DNA of 64,000 nucleotides from Allomuricauda sp. (GTDB lineage: Bacteria > Bacteroidota > Bacteroidia > Flavobacteriales > Flavobacteriaceae): positions 30,126 to 94,125 of the forward strand of contig NZ_PABT01000029.1 in the NCBI RefSeq assembly GCF_002699205.1. Direction: 5' to 3'. A program made the position numbers and the translations under genes. Below the pieces are notes generated by a model that ran no database searches, had not been told where the DNA came from, and was given only the letters and a program-made list of their open reading frames with translations. Below, piece after piece: positions 8,365-18,349 of the stretch (position 1 is its first letter; each line of letters opens with the position of its first letter).

Positions 8365-9828
8365 TTATATTTTATTCTTTGAGAGGACTTCGAGCCAAGA
8401 GATCAATTGGCTAAAAAGTGTAAAGTTCTGTATAACCCTTAATTGACCGTTAAACCCCCATTTGTCCCTTTCCTTGGGATGGTTCAACATGTAGGCCAAG
8501 GTTTTGGATAAGCTTGCTATGTCTGTAGGGTCCGGGTTTATTTGCCCTGTTTTGTTATGTATCACCTGATATTTGAGTCCTGCAGCATTGGAGACCAATA
8601 CTGGTTTCCTTTTCCACATGGCTTCTGTCGCCGTGAGCCCAAACCCTTCTTGGATGGAGTTTTGGACAATAATGGTGGAAGTTCGTTGGAGCGCATTGAC
8701 AATCAAGGCATTTTCTTTTGGGTTGTCCAATGGCAACAATAGAATGGCAATGTCATTTTGAAGACTAGGGTCCACATCTTTATAAATAGCCGTGAGCTCT
8801 TTTAAAACCTCCTTTCCCTCTGGGTCATCTGACACAAAAGCAGGGTCAGGTCCGCCCAAAACCAGAAGGGTCATTTCAATTCTTTTGTAATCAAGACTTT
8901 TGGGGTCACCATGTTTTCTATTGTCCAATTTCATTTTAATGAAGGCTTCCATCAACTCCTTAAAACCTTTTAGCCGGTCCCATCTCGAAATCTCGGTAAC
9001 GATGGGGCGATAGATCAGATCAAGGTTGTTGTCAGCATCCAATACTCCGAACGAACCATCGGGCATCACTTTTCTTACCAGATGTTCGTAACGATCATAG
9101 AGGATGGCCTTGTGGTCGTCCAAAATCCCTGATTGATACAAAATGCCAATGCATTTGTGCAATTGGAGCTCCCGGTTTTTATGGCTCAAGGGGTCAATGG
9201 CCGGTGGAATAATGGAAGTCCGGTTCTTTAAAGGTTTAGGAACATAGGAGGGAAGACTGAATACAAAATGGTCATAATCTTTGGTGTAAGGCTCCAAAAA
9301 TTTCCATACAGCATCGGTGACCGCAGTATCTTCTTCCAAGCCTATGTGGCATCTCCATATAATGGAGACTTCCTTTTCGTTTTTGATCATTGCGGCCAAC
9401 GGCATGGGTTGGGGGTCATGGACAACCACAATATCACCATCATTGATGAATTCCAGTGCTTTGGGAAGATTGTTTTGGTTGATCTCTTTGTATATCTTCC
9501 GGTCTTCTTCCGTGAAAATTCCAGTACCACTTCCGTGGATGGCATTATGGATACGTTTGGTCAAGTCAAAAAAAGCATCTTTTTTTGCTTCAATGACCAA
9601 CCACTCGATGGATACCCCGAGCTCCCTTAATATCCGCATTTGACTGGGCAGCATTTCTGCCACTCCACCACCAATGGCAGTGGAATTGATCATCCAAATG
9701 GTTCGCCCTTTCAGGGATTCAATAGGTTCTTTGGCTTGTTCCAGAAAATCTAGGACAGACGAGTAGAGAGATCCGTACGCTTTGTAGTCTACAAGTTTAG
9801 CGCCTGGTTTTACATTTATTTTTTGCAT
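8365..9828 (-). CDS. treT: Trehalose synthase TreT-like GT4 glycosyltransferase
   Basis: Probably the retaining GT4 enzyme that makes trehalose from a nucleotide-glucose donor and glucose. The 487 residues contain the N-terminal signature RTIWMINSTAIGGGVAEML typical of TreT, HDPQPMPLA, WRCHI, the QNSIQEGFGLTATEAMWK motif carrying the EX7E nucleotide-sugar site, and C-terminal PVLVSNAAGL. These features fit archaeal and bacterial TreT better than sucrose or glycogen synthases, though the donor cannot be read from sequence. No TreY/TreZ, OtsA/OtsB or trehalase gene is nearby. It lies last in the minus-strand run yidD-lgt-DUF192-ABC-treT but is separated from the ABC gene by 82 bases, so co-transcription is uncertain. 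Confidence 0.75.
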   Translation of the reverse strand: MQKINVKPGAKLVDYKAYGSLYSSVLDFLEQAKEPIESLKGRTIWMINSTAIGGGVAEMLPSQMRILRELGVSIEWLVIEAKKDAFFDLTKRIHNAIHGSGTGIFTEEDRKIYKEINQNNLPKALEFINDGDIVVVHDPQPMPLAAMIKNEKEVSIIWRCHIGLEEDTAVTDAVWKFLEPYTKDYDHFVFSLPSYVPKPLKNRTSIIPPAIDPLSHKNRELQLHKCIGILYQSGILDDHKAILYDRYEHLVRKVMPDGSFGVLDADNNLDLIYRPIVTEISRWDRLKGFKELMEAFIKMKLDNRKHGDPKSLDYKRIEMTLLVLGGPDPAFVSDDPEGKEVLKELTAIYKDVDPSLQNDIAILLLPLDNPKENALIVNALQRTSTIIVQNSIQEGFGLTATEAMWKRKPVLVSNAAGLKYQVIHNKTGQINPDPTDIASLSKTLAYMLNHPKERDKWGFNGQLRVIQNFTLFSQLISWLEVLSKNKI

Positions 9829-9910
9829 ACAAGGGAATGGTTGACAGTTGAATTCCCTTTAAGATAACAAAAAAATGAATGGATTGTTCAAGTTGTTGTT
9901 TATGAATTTG

Positions 9911-11161
9911 TTATGTTGTTATTTTAATGCCCTTTGAACCTGTTTCCGAAGGCAGTAGTTCATAAATGTACTCAGGATTCAATTGCGGTTCTTTTCTATG
10001 GGACACGAAAATAATGGCAGTATCACTTTCATTGGCCACTTTATTTACCAAGGCAACAAAAAGATTGGAACTGGGGTCATCCAAGCCAGCCGTTGGCTCG
10101 TCCAGAATAAGGAGTGGAGGGTGTTTTACCATGGCCCTTGCCATCATTACCAGTCGTTTGTCCCCAGCCGATAGGTCGCGGAAGTGGTCATCTTTTTTGT
10201 CTTCCAAGTTTAAAAGTTTTAACCATTGGTTGGCCAAATTCTTTTCACTGTCCGTAGGTTGGACGTAGAGACCGATAGAGTCATGTAGTCCGGAGATGAT
10301 CATATTTTCAAGGCTGTGGTAGCCTGTAAACTTGTCGGTGATCGCTGGAGTGAAATAACCGATTTTTTGTTTAAGGTCCCAAACACTTTCGCCGCTTCCT
10401 TTTTTTTGGCCAAAAATGGTCAGATCCTGTCCATATCCTTTATGGTTATCACCTGTGATCATGGATAGAAGCGTTGATTTTCCACTTCCATTTGGCCCCA
10501 TCAGTTGCCAAAACTCCCCTTTCTTAATGGTCCAATCAATTTGGTCCAGAACTGGACGCCCATCAAAACTTACTGAAACTTTTTTAAATTTTACCAATTC
10601 GGTGACTTCTGTTTTAACCGGGGAAAGTGCTGGTGGAATTGTGCCATTGAAGGTGATGGCCCCTGTTTTGTTCTCATTCCAAAAATCGTCGGGAGAATTG
10701 TATGGATGAAGTTTGTCCCCATCTAGTTTAAAAAAATCTGTAGTGATGGGTAAAATATCGTCCAATCGACTGACCAATTGGACCACGATCTTATGGGAGG
10801 CAATCTTTAATAGTTGCTCCTTGAGCTTGGCCTGCGTGGCAACATCCAGATTGTCGAAAGGATTCTCCAAAACCATAAAGTCAGGGTCCTGTTGAAGCAA
10901 ATGGTTGAGCAGTGCTTTTTTTTGTTCTCCACTGCTCATGGTTTTTAAGGATTGGTCGGTTTCCTTGGTCAAAACTTTGATGTCGTGGCGATCTTCTTCA
11001 TCCATGTAACGATTGATTTCTGATCGGGAGAACAAAACTCCGTTCAATCCTTGTAATGCTTCCAGCCCATCAATAGGTCGATTGTTGAGCAGGCTGTGAA
11101 TCAACGGCTTGGTGTTGGAACTGTTTTGCGTTAGGATGGCGTAGCTTTTGGGTGGCTTCAT
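9911..11161 (-). CDS. Double ABC ATPase, ModF-like
   Basis: A 416-residue soluble protein with two tandem ABC ATPase domains and no membrane segments. The C-terminal domain (about 190-416) is complete: Walker A GPNGSGKST at 221-229, signature LSAGDKRL, Walker B LLILDEP and an H-loop (FVSHRKE). The N-terminal domain begins only about ten residues before where Walker A should be. It has a degenerate TQNSSNTKPL there, but keeps a signature (MSSGEQKKA, 75-83) and a Walker B-like MVLENPFDNLD. The architecture is that of the ModF/PhrA-type duplicated ATPases; the N-terminal half is probably catalytically impaired. It is 45 bases downstream of the DUF192 lipoprotein on the same strand. Confidence 0.75.
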   Translation of the reverse strand: MKPPKSYAILTQNSSNTKPLIHSLLNNRPIDGLEALQGLNGVLFSRSEINRYMDEEDRHDIKVLTKETDQSLKTMSSGEQKKALLNHLLQQDPDFMVLENPFDNLDVATQAKLKEQLLKIASHKIVVQLVSRLDDILPITTDFFKLDGDKLHPYNSPDDFWNENKTGAITFNGTIPPALSPVKTEVTELVKFKKVSVSFDGRPVLDQIDWTIKKGEFWQLMGPNGSGKSTLLSMITGDNHKGYGQDLTIFGQKKGSGESVWDLKQKIGYFTPAITDKFTGYHSLENMIISGLHDSIGLYVQPTDSEKNLANQWLKLLNLEDKKDDHFRDLSAGDKRLVMMARAMVKHPPLLILDEPTAGLDDPSSNLFVALVNKVANESDTAIIFVSHRKEPQLNPEYIYELLPSETGSKGIKITT

Positions 11162-11206
11162 GTGGCAACTAGTATTGCCCCAAAATTACGGTTTAATGGT
11201 TGAAAA

Positions 11207-11692
11207 TTATAATCTTGAAAAGGTAATACTGTCCCCTACCTGCAATCCCAGTTGGTCGGAAAGTCCTGCATTGATTTCCAATACATATTTTGCCGGAGCA
11301 TTGGAAGGTAGGCTTCTTTCATCGTAGGGTTGGGCATTTTTTTGAAAACTGACAATTTTCTTCCCTTCATCAATATAAATAATGTCCAAAGGGAACTCCG
11401 TGTTCTTCATATAAAATGAACGGACGCTCACATCCGGAAATATAAAGAGCATGCCCCGGTTTTGTTGCATGGACGGACGGTACATGAGCCCTGTTTGGGT
11501 CTCATATTCCGTTTCCGCGATCTCAATCTCAAAATTGGCCTTTATGGAATCCGTTGCTGTTGATAGGATGGCTAGGTCACCTTCCTTGGTAAAGGATATG
11601 GTTTCTGTTTTAAGGGCCTGTTTTGGTTCCGTTTTACAGGATGCCAAAACGATAACGAATAACAAAAGGGCTATTTTTCCTAATTGTGCCAT
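11207..11692 (-). CDS. DUF192 family lipoprotein
   Basis: 161 residues. The N-terminus has a hydrophobic stretch ending in a lipobox (VLASC), so the protein should be exported and lipidated. The mature part matches the DUF192 pattern: TQTGLMYRPSMQQNRGMLFIF, FYMKNTEFPLDIIYID and AKYVLEINAG. The family's biochemical role is unknown. It starts 4 bases after the lgt stop, so the two are very probably co-transcribed; its own maturation depends on Lgt, which is encoded directly upstream. Confidence 0.88.
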   Translation of the reverse strand: MAQLGKIALLLFVIVLASCKTEPKQALKTETISFTKEGDLAILSTATDSIKANFEIEIAETEYETQTGLMYRPSMQQNRGMLFIFPDVSVRSFYMKNTEFPLDIIYIDEGKKIVSFQKNAQPYDERSLPSNAPAKYVLEINAGLSDQLGLQVGDSITFSRL

Positions 11693-11696
11693 ATTA

Positions 11697-12659
11697 TTAT
11701 AGTTTTTCAGGTGCGGGTTTGACCATAAAATACACTCCGATAAGAATCATGGGGATACTAAGCCATTGTCCGGTCGAGAGCACTCCCAGTGCATCCTCGA
11801 ATCCACCTTGGCTTTTTTTGTAAAATTCCACAAAGAATCGGACCACGAACAAAAGCACCATAAAAAGCCCGAACAGGAAGCCAGGTTTGTTTTTCCAATC
11901 GGTTTTCCAATACAGAAGATATAAAACGATAAACACAAAAATGTAACAGATGGCTTCGTACAATTGTGCAGGATGACGGTATGGAATGGATTGTAGAATC
12001 TCAGAAAATTCCGGATTGTGCTGAATGGCCTTATAGGCTGCATTTGGAGTTTGTTCCTTTGTGAGCGCCATTGCCTTATAAGCGGGCATATCGTCCGAAT
12101 CCCTGATAAACCTAGTAGCCAAAAAATACGATTTATCCACTACCTTTCCATTGATTTCGGAATTGAAAAAATTGCCAAACCTTACGAATGAGGCTCCAAT
12201 GGCCGAAGGGACTACCAGTCTGTCAAGTAGCCAAAGCATTTTGATATCCTTCCATTTTCTGCAGTACAACCAAATACCTATAATGGCGGCAATGGTGGCC
12301 CCGTGACTGGCCAATCCGGTAAAGCCGGTAAACTCATATCCGTTTATTAGGCCAAAAAGGGTGCTGTTCGCACTCTCACGAATGGGCAATAGAATTTCGA
12401 CCAAATGGTCCTTGTAGTAGTCCCAATCGTAAAAAAACACGTGCCCCAAGCGCGCTCCCAACATAATGGAGACCACGGTGTAAATGAAAAGGGAATCCAG
12501 TTTTTCCATGGATTTCTTTTCGTTGATGAAGATTTTCTTCATGATGAACCAGCCCAGGACAAAGGCCGCGATCCATAGCAGGTTGTAATATTTTATCTGT
12601 AAGAAACCCAACTTAAAAAGGGTTCCTTCGGGGTTCCAATCAAATCCTAGGAAATACAT
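11697..12659 (-). CDS. lgt: Prolipoprotein diacylglyceryl transferase
   Basis: Integral inner-membrane enzyme that transfers diacylglycerol from phosphatidylglycerol to the lipobox Cys of prolipoproteins. The 320 residues hold about seven hydrophobic segments and the family motifs: GARLGHVFFYDW, FTGLASHGA with the conserved His, FVRFGNFFNSEINGKV (the Lgt signature Arg/Asn region), RHPAQLYEA and FVEFYKKSQ. An insert of roughly 50 residues between the NSEI and RHPAQ motifs (YKAMALTKEQTPNAAYKAIQ within it) is typical of Bacteroidetes Lgt. It lies between yidD and DUF192 on the same strand. Confidence 0.95.
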   Translation of the reverse strand: MYFLGFDWNPEGTLFKLGFLQIKYYNLLWIAAFVLGWFIMKKIFINEKKSMEKLDSLFIYTVVSIMLGARLGHVFFYDWDYYKDHLVEILLPIRESANSTLFGLINGYEFTGFTGLASHGATIAAIIGIWLYCRKWKDIKMLWLLDRLVVPSAIGASFVRFGNFFNSEINGKVVDKSYFLATRFIRDSDDMPAYKAMALTKEQTPNAAYKAIQHNPEFSEILQSIPYRHPAQLYEAICYIFVFIVLYLLYWKTDWKNKPGFLFGLFMVLLFVVRFFVEFYKKSQGGFEDALGVLSTGQWLSIPMILIGVYFMVKPAPEKL

Positions 12660-12727
12660 TTGAATAAATTTTGGGACTAATATAACTACTTTGAACGGTT
12701 GGACGGTGTTAATTAAACCTCATTTTT

Positions 12728-12949
12728 TTAGGGAACGGGGTCATGACCGCTTCCACCCCAAGGGTTGCAACTTAGGATACGTTTTATCGCCAGCCAGCCC
12801 CCTTTGAACAGCCCATGCTTTTTCAGGGCTTCCAAAGTGTATTGTGAACAAGTAGGGGAGTAGCGACATGTGGAGGGCAGCATGGGGGAAATAAACAGTT
12901 GATAAAACCGCACCAATAGAACAAATGGCGCTATTAAAACCTTCTTCAT
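12728..12949 (-). CDS. yidD: Membrane protein insertion efficiency factor YidD
   Basis: A 73-residue protein thought to assist YidC-dependent insertion at the inner membrane. The hallmark [15 protein letters not shown] and [12 protein letters not shown] motifs are present, after a hydrophobic amphipathic N-terminus ([17 protein letters not shown]). I start it at MKKVL rather than the upstream ATG at 12994, because the longer start would place its first codons inside the terminator of the preceding DUF779 gene and the short form has the standard family length. lgt starts 68 bases downstream. Confidence 0.93.
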   Translation of the reverse strand: MKKVLIAPFVLLVRFYQLFISPMLPSTCRYSPTCSQYTLEALKKHGLFKGGWLAIKRILSCNPWGGSGHDPVP

Positions 12950-12980
12950 GTAATTCGGGATAAGTGGGTACAAGGTAGCA

Positions 12981-13004
12981 AAAAGCCCCGACAAAGTCGG
13001 GGCT
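12981..13004 (-). terminator. Terminator after DUF779 gene
   Basis: Perfect 9-bp stem (AGCCCCGAC/GTCGGGGCT) with a 3-base loop. Read on the minus strand it is followed by a T run, directly downstream of the DUF779 stop codon. Confidence 0.85.
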
Positions 13005-13008
13005 CGGT

Positions 13009-13395
13009 TTAAACTTCTTCAGCTGATTGAACGGGTTTTAAATGTTTCCGTTCATCTTCTGTGTATAGTCGGGACTTGACGACAAAACGGAGCCCCAGTG
13101 GAATTTCCAGGCTGAAACTGGAGCCACGCCCTGTGGTAATATCCACTGTGAGCTGGGTGTGCTTCCAGTACTCGAACTGGTCTTTGCTCATAAAGAAATC
13201 GCAACCGTGTATGGTGCCCAGTTTGACATCATTTTCATTGAGCATCAACTCGCCTTTTGGGAAGCACATGGGGGATGAGCCATCACAGCACCCTCCGCTC
13301 TGGTGGAACATTAATTCTCCATGGCGTTCCCTGAGCTGATCGATAATCTTTATGGCGCGGTCCGAGACCAATACCCGTTTTATCAAATTATCCAT
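13009..13395 (-). CDS. DUF779 protein, aldehyde dehydrogenase partner
   Basis: 128 residues matching DUF779: [19 protein letters not shown] near residue 28, [20 protein letters not shown] and [19 protein letters not shown]. The paired Cys and later Cys residues could bind a metal or take part in redox chemistry, but no activity is established. The gene begins one base after the ALDH stop codon, so the two are translationally adjacent. This pairing of DUF779 with an ExaC/AldB-like dehydrogenase is common across bacteria. It is followed at once by a strong terminator. Confidence 0.88.
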   Translation of the reverse strand: MDNLIKRVLVSDRAIKIIDQLRERHGELMFHQSGGCCDGSSPMCFPKGELMLNENDVKLGTIHGCDFFMSKDQFEYWKHTQLTVDITTGRGSSFSLEIPLGLRFVVKSRLYTEDERKHLKPVQSAEEV

Positions 13396-13396
13396 C

Positions 13397-14920
13397 CTAG
13401 AAAAAGCCTAGTTTCTTTTTGTCGTAAGAAATCAACATGTTTTTGGTCTGCGTATAATGACTGAGCATCATTTTGTGGTTTTCCCTTCCGATACCGGATT
13501 TTTTATACCCTCCAAACGGGGCATGGGCGGGATAGTTATGGTAGCAGTTTACCCAGACCCTTCCAGCTTGGACCTGTCTGGAAATTTTGTAGGCTTGGTG
13601 CATATCTCGAGTCCAAACCCCGGCGCCCAATCCATACATGGTGTCATTGGCAATTTCCAGGGCTTCGGCTTCATCCTTAAATGTGGTTACACAGACCACA
13701 GGGCCGAAAATTTCTTCTTGGAAGACACGCATCTTGTTGTTTCCTTTCAAAATTGTGGGTTGGATATAGTATCCGCCTTCGAGTCCTTCGTTGTATGCTG
13801 CGTCACCTCCTGCGAGCACTTCACATCCTTCTTCTTTACCGATTTTGATATAGTTCAGGATTTTCTCGTATTGATCATTGGATGCCTGGGCCCCCATCAT
13901 CGTTTCTGGATCGAGAGGGTGCCCCAATTTAATGGCCTTGGTTCGTTCCACCACACGTTCGATGAATGCATCAAAAATGTTTTCTTGTACCAATATCCGT
14001 GATGGACAAGTGCATACCTCTCCTTGGTTAAGGGCGAACATTACGGCACCTTCCAAACATTTATCAAAAAATTCATCATCGGCGTCCATGACACTTTCAA
14101 AGAAAATATTGGGGGATTTGCCACCTAATTCCAAGGTTACCGGAATTATGTTTTTGGAAGCATATTGCATGATCAATTGCCCAGTGGTGGTTTCTCCGGT
14201 AAAAGCAATTTTGTTTATTCTCGGACTTGAGGCCAATGGTTTTCCAGCTTCGAGTCCAAACCCGTTTACGATGTTGAGCACCCCTGCAGGCAGGATGTCC
14301 TCTATCAATTCCATTAGAATCAGGATTCCGACCGGGGTTTGTTCCGCGGGTTTCAGTACCACACAGTTGCCTGCGGCCAAAGCTGGTGCCAATTTCCAAG
14401 CAGCCATCAAAATAGGGAAGTTCCAAGGGATTATTTGCCCTACAACGCCAAGTGGTTCCCTAATGTTCATGGAAACGGTATTGGAATCCAGTTCGCTAAC
14501 GGAACCTTCTTCTGCTCTTATTACCCCTGCGAAATATCTAAAATGATCTACTGCCAAGGGCATATCGGCAGCCCGTGTCTCCCGTAAAGCCTTACCGTTG
14601 TCCCAGGTTTCGGCACGTGCCAAAACTTCAAGGTTTTGCTCCATTACATCGGCAATCTTTAATAATAAATTACTTCGGTAGGTGGCAGATGAGTTGTTCC
14701 ATTGTGGGGCGGCCGCCCATGCGGCATCAATTGCCTTGTCAATATCTTCCGAGGTCGATCGTGCAACTTTGGTAAATGCATTCCCATCTACAGGAGAAAT
14801 ATTCTCGAAATATTCTCCTTTTGTTGGTGGGGTCCATTTTCCACCAATGTAATTTTCATACTGATCTTTGAACTTAGGTTTTTCCAAAACGCTACGTTCG
14901 GTAGTTTGTACATTGCTCAT
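13397..14920 (-). CDS. NAD-dependent aldehyde dehydrogenase (ExaC/AldB-like)
   Basis: Cytoplasmic enzyme oxidising an aldehyde to the acid, most probably acetaldehyde or another short aldehyde. The 507 residues have the ALDH framework: YENYIGGKW at the N-terminus, [51 protein letters not shown] (catalytic Glu) and [14 protein letters not shown] (catalytic Cys), ending with [12 protein letters not shown]. The TCPSR variant and DUF779 partner fit the ExaC/AcoD/AldB subgroup, but substrate is inferred from that similarity only. It is divergent from an AraC regulator across a 209-base gap, which suggests local control. Confidence 0.92.
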   Translation of the reverse strand: MSNVQTTERSVLEKPKFKDQYENYIGGKWTPPTKGEYFENISPVDGNAFTKVARSTSEDIDKAIDAAWAAAPQWNNSSATYRSNLLLKIADVMEQNLEVLARAETWDNGKALRETRAADMPLAVDHFRYFAGVIRAEEGSVSELDSNTVSMNIREPLGVVGQIIPWNFPILMAAWKLAPALAAGNCVVLKPAEQTPVGILILMELIEDILPAGVLNIVNGFGLEAGKPLASSPRINKIAFTGETTTGQLIMQYASKNIIPVTLELGGKSPNIFFESVMDADDEFFDKCLEGAVMFALNQGEVCTCPSRILVQENIFDAFIERVVERTKAIKLGHPLDPETMMGAQASNDQYEKILNYIKIGKEEGCEVLAGGDAAYNEGLEGGYYIQPTILKGNNKMRVFQEEIFGPVVCVTTFKDEAEALEIANDTMYGLGAGVWTRDMHQAYKISRQVQAGRVWVNCYHNYPAHAPFGGYKKSGIGRENHKMMLSHYTQTKNMLISYDKKKLGFF

Positions 14921-15129
14921 AATACTTGTTGTTAAAATTAATTTTTATGTGTTGTGCACTTTGCTCAAGTAGCTGATTCTAAAAGTATTGATTTTGACCC
15001 CTGTATATCTGACGTATTCTATTAATGACATGACCAATTCTCTTTGTTATTATATTTTTAACAAAATATCACGTTATATTTTCTATATTTATTAAGTATT
15101 TGTATAATATATTAAGGAGTAGGTATTTT
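14921..15129. promoter_or_regulatory. Divergent control region, ALDH/AraC
   Basis: A 209-base AT-rich interval between the divergent starts of the ALDH and the AraC regulator, so it should carry both promoters and any operator. I see no clear TAnnTTTG box on either strand. An AAGGAG at 15114-15119 is an unusually strong Shine-Dalgarno for this phylum and fixes the AraC start at 15130. Confidence 0.5.
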
Positions 15130-16041
15130 ATGCGGCTTCCAGATAAATTTTTTAAGGAAAGAAAACTTGAGTATTTGGTGGAGAACCAAACCTCCTATAC
15201 TTTGAACAACGCCTCAATGCACGTATTCGAAACCCATGTGCAGGCAGAAAAAGTACTCCTTCAGTTTGACCAACCTGTATTGGCTTCCATGTTGATCGGA
15301 AAGAAAAGGATGCATTTACGGGATAAACCATCTTTTGATTTTCTTCCCGGTGAATCATTGATACTGCCCTCCAATGAAGTCATGTGCATTGATTTTCCGG
15401 AAGCGGACCAAGGGAATCCGACACGATGTTTGGCCATGGCCATTTCAGATGAGAAAATCAATAATGTCATCAACTTGATGAACGACATAATGCCGAAGCA
15501 CGATGGTACGGAGTGGGCATTGATGGATTATAATTACCATTTTACAAACGATGCCAGTATCTATGGGATCATCCAGCGATTACTTTATTTGTTTACGGAA
15601 AACCATCCATCCAAAGATTTTTTTGTGGATAATATGCTGCAAGAGCTTATCATAAGGATCTTACAGGGAAATTCACGTGAAAACTATATTCAGAATGCTT
15701 CGAAACTAAGTGCCAATAATCGGTTGGCCTATGTGATTGAATATATCGGCAAACATCTTCATGAGCCACTATCTGTAAGTGAATTGAGCCAGAGGGCCTG
15801 TATGAGCGAATCCCATTTCCACAAGACTTTTAAGGAAGAATTAGGGGTTACGCCAATAGATTATATCAACAGTGAGCGCATAAAAATGGCGATTGACCTA
15901 TTGAAAGACCCTAACCGAAAAATTAAGGAGATTTATTTGGAATGTGGTTTTGAGAACCGTTCCTATTTTAACCGTTTATTTAAACGGAAAATCCATGTTT
16001 CGCCCGGGGAGTACCGATCAAAATTTGTAAAAAACACCTAA
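15130..16041 (+). CDS. AraC family transcriptional regulator
   Basis: 303 residues. The N-terminal 180 or so residues form an AraC_N-type ligand/cupin-like domain ([17 protein letters not shown] is the cupin-like stretch). The C-terminus holds the two helix-turn-helix motifs: [20 protein letters not shown] then [19 protein letters not shown], ending PGEYRSKF. The start is set at ATG 15130 because AAGGAG lies 10 bases upstream; the reading frame is open to a TTG at 15100 but that lacks a site. Divergent placement beside the ALDH/DUF779 pair suggests it activates that operon in response to an aldehyde or related compound (inference). Its stop overlaps the cysS stop by 4 bases. Confidence 0.9.
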   Translation: MRLPDKFFKERKLEYLVENQTSYTLNNASMHVFETHVQAEKVLLQFDQPVLASMLIGKKRMHLRDKPSFDFLPGESLILPSNEVMCIDFPEADQGNPTRCLAMAISDEKINNVINLMNDIMPKHDGTEWALMDYNYHFTNDASIYGIIQRLLYLFTENHPSKDFFVDNMLQELIIRILQGNSRENYIQNASKLSANNRLAYVIEYIGKHLHEPLSVSELSQRACMSESHFHKTFKEELGVTPIDYINSERIKMAIDLLKDPNRKIKEIYLECGFENRSYFNRLFKRKIHVSPGEYRSKFVKNT

Positions 16042-17519
16042 TTTATACTGAAAGTAGTTCCTTCTTTGCCATCTTTTAGTTGAATGCCCAGAGCAAGAAG
16101 CTCATCCCTGATTTTATCGGAAGTGGCAAAATCTTTGTTGGCGCGTGCCTCGTTTCTAATATCGATCAATAATTGCACCACACCACTTAGGGTATTGGAA
16201 TCGTCTTTTGCCAACGATTGGTTTTCAATTCCAAGCACATCATAAACAAAAGTTTTTAGCGTGTTGGCCAAAATATCCTTGTCTTCCTTTGATATGCTCT
16301 CTTTGTTCTCCTTTATTAGATTGATATGTTTTACGCCTTCGAACAATTGTGCGATCAGGATCGGTGTGTTGAAATCGTCGTTCATGGCATCATAACATTT
16401 CTGTTTCCATGCCAGTACATCAAAATCGGACGAATCCCCGGTTTTTAGCCCATCAACGCTCTCCAATGCTTCCATTAAACGATTGTATCCTTTTTCTGAT
16501 GCCTGTAAAGCTTCATCACTAAGGTCCAAAATACTGGTATAGTGGGCCTGCATCATAAAAAATCGAACAACGGCGGGAGTGTATGGTTTGCTCAAAATGT
16601 TGTTGTCGCCACTGAAAATCTCGGACGGATAAATGTTGTTGTCCGTGGATTTAGACATCTTTCTGCCATTAAGGGTCAACATATTGGCGTGCATCCAATA
16701 GTTTACCGGTGATTTTCCAGTACTTGCTTCTGCTTGGGCTATTTCACATTCGTGGTGCGGAAATTTAAGATCCATTCCACCCCCGTGAATATCAAAAGTT
16801 TCTCCCAAGTATTTGGTGCTCATAGCGGTACATTCCAAGTGCCAACCTGGGAAACCATCTCCCCACGGGGAGGGCCAACGCATTATATGCTGGGGTTCCG
16901 CCTTTTTCCATAGGGCAAAATCCTGGGGATTCCTTTTTTCGTCCTGTGCGGTAAGCTCACGGGTGTTGGTGATCATATCTTCCAACTTTCTTCCGCTCAA
17001 TTTTCCATAATCATGGTCTTCGTTGAACTTGACCACATCAAAATAAACCGAACCGTTTACCTCGTAGGCCAAACCTTTTTCAAGAATTTCCTTGATGATT
17101 TCAATTTGCTCTATAATATGACCGGTAGCCGTTGGCTCAATACTTGGGGGCAATAAATTGAATTGCTGCAGGGTGTTATGGAAATCCACCGTGTAGCGCT
17201 GTACCACTTCCATGGGTTCTATTTGCTCCAGTTTGGCCTTTTTGGCTATTTTATCCTCCCCCTCATCGGCATCGTTTTCCAAATGTCCGGCATCGGTAAT
17301 GTTCCGGACATAACGAACCTTGTAACCCAAGTGCTTGAAGTACCGAAAGATCATGTCGAAGGACATAAAGGTGCGGCAGTTGCCCAAATGGACATTGCTG
17401 TATACCGTTGGACCGCAGACGTACATGCCCACGTGTCCTTCATTTATGGGTTTGAACAGTTCTTTTTTTCCAGTAAGTGAATTGTGGATTCGTAAGGGTT
17501 GGTTTTTATAAAGTTGCAT
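16038..17519 (-). CDS. cysS: Cysteinyl-tRNA synthetase
   Basis: Class I synthetase charging tRNA-Cys. The 493 residues show the [16 protein letters not shown] motif carrying the HIGH-type HLGN and the first zinc ligand Cys, WHLECTAMS and [12 protein letters not shown] with the other zinc ligands, and KMSKS in [11 protein letters not shown]. The C-terminal anticodon-binding region ([24 protein letters not shown]) is complete. Its length is normal for Bacteroidetes. It lies 16 bases downstream of folE on the minus strand, so the pair probably forms an operon. Confidence 0.96.
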   Translation of the reverse strand: MQLYKNQPLRIHNSLTGKKELFKPINEGHVGMYVCGPTVYSNVHLGNCRTFMSFDMIFRYFKHLGYKVRYVRNITDAGHLENDADEGEDKIAKKAKLEQIEPMEVVQRYTVDFHNTLQQFNLLPPSIEPTATGHIIEQIEIIKEILEKGLAYEVNGSVYFDVVKFNEDHDYGKLSGRKLEDMITNTRELTAQDEKRNPQDFALWKKAEPQHIMRWPSPWGDGFPGWHLECTAMSTKYLGETFDIHGGGMDLKFPHHECEIAQAEASTGKSPVNYWMHANMLTLNGRKMSKSTDNNIYPSEIFSGDNNILSKPYTPAVVRFFMMQAHYTSILDLSDEALQASEKGYNRLMEALESVDGLKTGDSSDFDVLAWKQKCYDAMNDDFNTPILIAQLFEGVKHINLIKENKESISKEDKDILANTLKTFVYDVLGIENQSLAKDDSNTLSGVVQLLIDIRNEARANKDFATSDKIRDELLALGIQLKDGKEGTTFSIN

Positions 17520-17535
17520 TTAAACGTGTTGGTGT

Positions 17536-18216
17536 TTAAAATTCTGTGTCCAAGTTGATATAGTCCAAAAACTCCCTACGTGTGGCTTCATCCTTAAATT
17601 TTCCACCATATTCCGCAGTTACGGTGCTACTCTCAATATCGCGTATCCCTCTAGAATTTACACAAAGGTGTTTTGCGTCGATCACACAGGCAACATCTTC
17701 TGTGCCCAAAACTTTTTGAAGTTCTTTTACAATTTGAATGTTCAAACGTTCTTGAACCTGCGGCCGTCTTGCGTAATAATCAACCACACGGTTCATTTTG
17801 GAAAGTCCTACCACTGTACCATTGGAAATATAGGCAATGTGTGCCCTTCCAACAATGGGCAACAAATGGTGTTCACAGGTAGAATAGACCACAATGTTCT
17901 TTTCCACCAGCATTTCACCGTACTTGTACTTATTGTCAAAAGTTGATGATTTTGGTTTTCTGTCAGGATGCAATCCACCAAAAATTTCCTTTACATACAT
18001 TTTGGCCACACGGTTGGGTGTTCCCTTTAAACTGTCATCATCCAAATCAAGACCAAGGGTCAGTAAAATTTCCCTTACATTGTTTTGTATTCTTTCGATT
18101 TTTTCATCATCGCTCAATACAAAAGCATCTTCCCTCATTGGGGTGTCCGTTGAGGAACCAACGTGGTCGTTTCCTCTTTCCTCATATTGTTCTTCCAATG
18201 CCTGCTCTAGTTTCAT
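17536..18216 (-). CDS. folE: GTP cyclohydrolase I
   Basis: Converts GTP to 7,8-dihydroneopterin triphosphate, the first step to folate and related pterins. The 226 residues contain the zinc and active-site motifs STCEHHLLPIVGRAHIAY and DARHLC-like IDAKHLCVNSRGI, with YARRPQVQERLN between them. The N-terminal 45 residues (SSTDTPMREDAFVLSDDEK) are a variable extension. folP, a later folate gene, is in this window about 19 kb away, so the pathway is scattered. It is upstream of cysS with a 16-base gap. Confidence 0.96.
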   Translation of the reverse strand: MKLEQALEEQYEERGNDHVGSSTDTPMREDAFVLSDDEKIERIQNNVREILLTLGLDLDDDSLKGTPNRVAKMYVKEIFGGLHPDRKPKSSTFDNKYKYGEMLVEKNIVVYSTCEHHLLPIVGRAHIAYISNGTVVGLSKMNRVVDYYARRPQVQERLNIQIVKELQKVLGTEDVACVIDAKHLCVNSRGIRDIESSTVTAEYGGKFKDEATRREFLDYINLDTEF

Positions 18217-18296
18217 AGCTATTGCTTACAAGGAACAAAGATATACATTAATGACCGATTTAACATCTGGTATTCGGGGTTTGACAACATAAATTC

Positions 18297-18325
18297 TTGT
18301 TAAGGCAAATGCCTGGGTACTTTTA
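18297..18325 (+). promoter_or_regulatory. Candidate promoter of T9SS protein
   Basis: TTG at 18297-18299, an 18-base spacer and TACTTTTA at 18318-18325 approximate the Bacteroidetes promoter (last base A instead of G). It lies 24 bases before the ATG. Confidence 0.45.
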
Positions 18326-18349
18326 TAATGCCCAAACCTAGAGATTTTT

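Noticed and set aside
12950..12994. Upstream start for yidD adding 15 residues
   Set aside because: The extension overlaps the strong terminator of the preceding gene and is not part of the family.
13457..14546. Two long plus-strand frames (181 and 222 codons) opposite the aldehyde dehydrogenase
   Set aside because: They lie wholly inside the ALDH coding region, have no motifs and no signals of their own.
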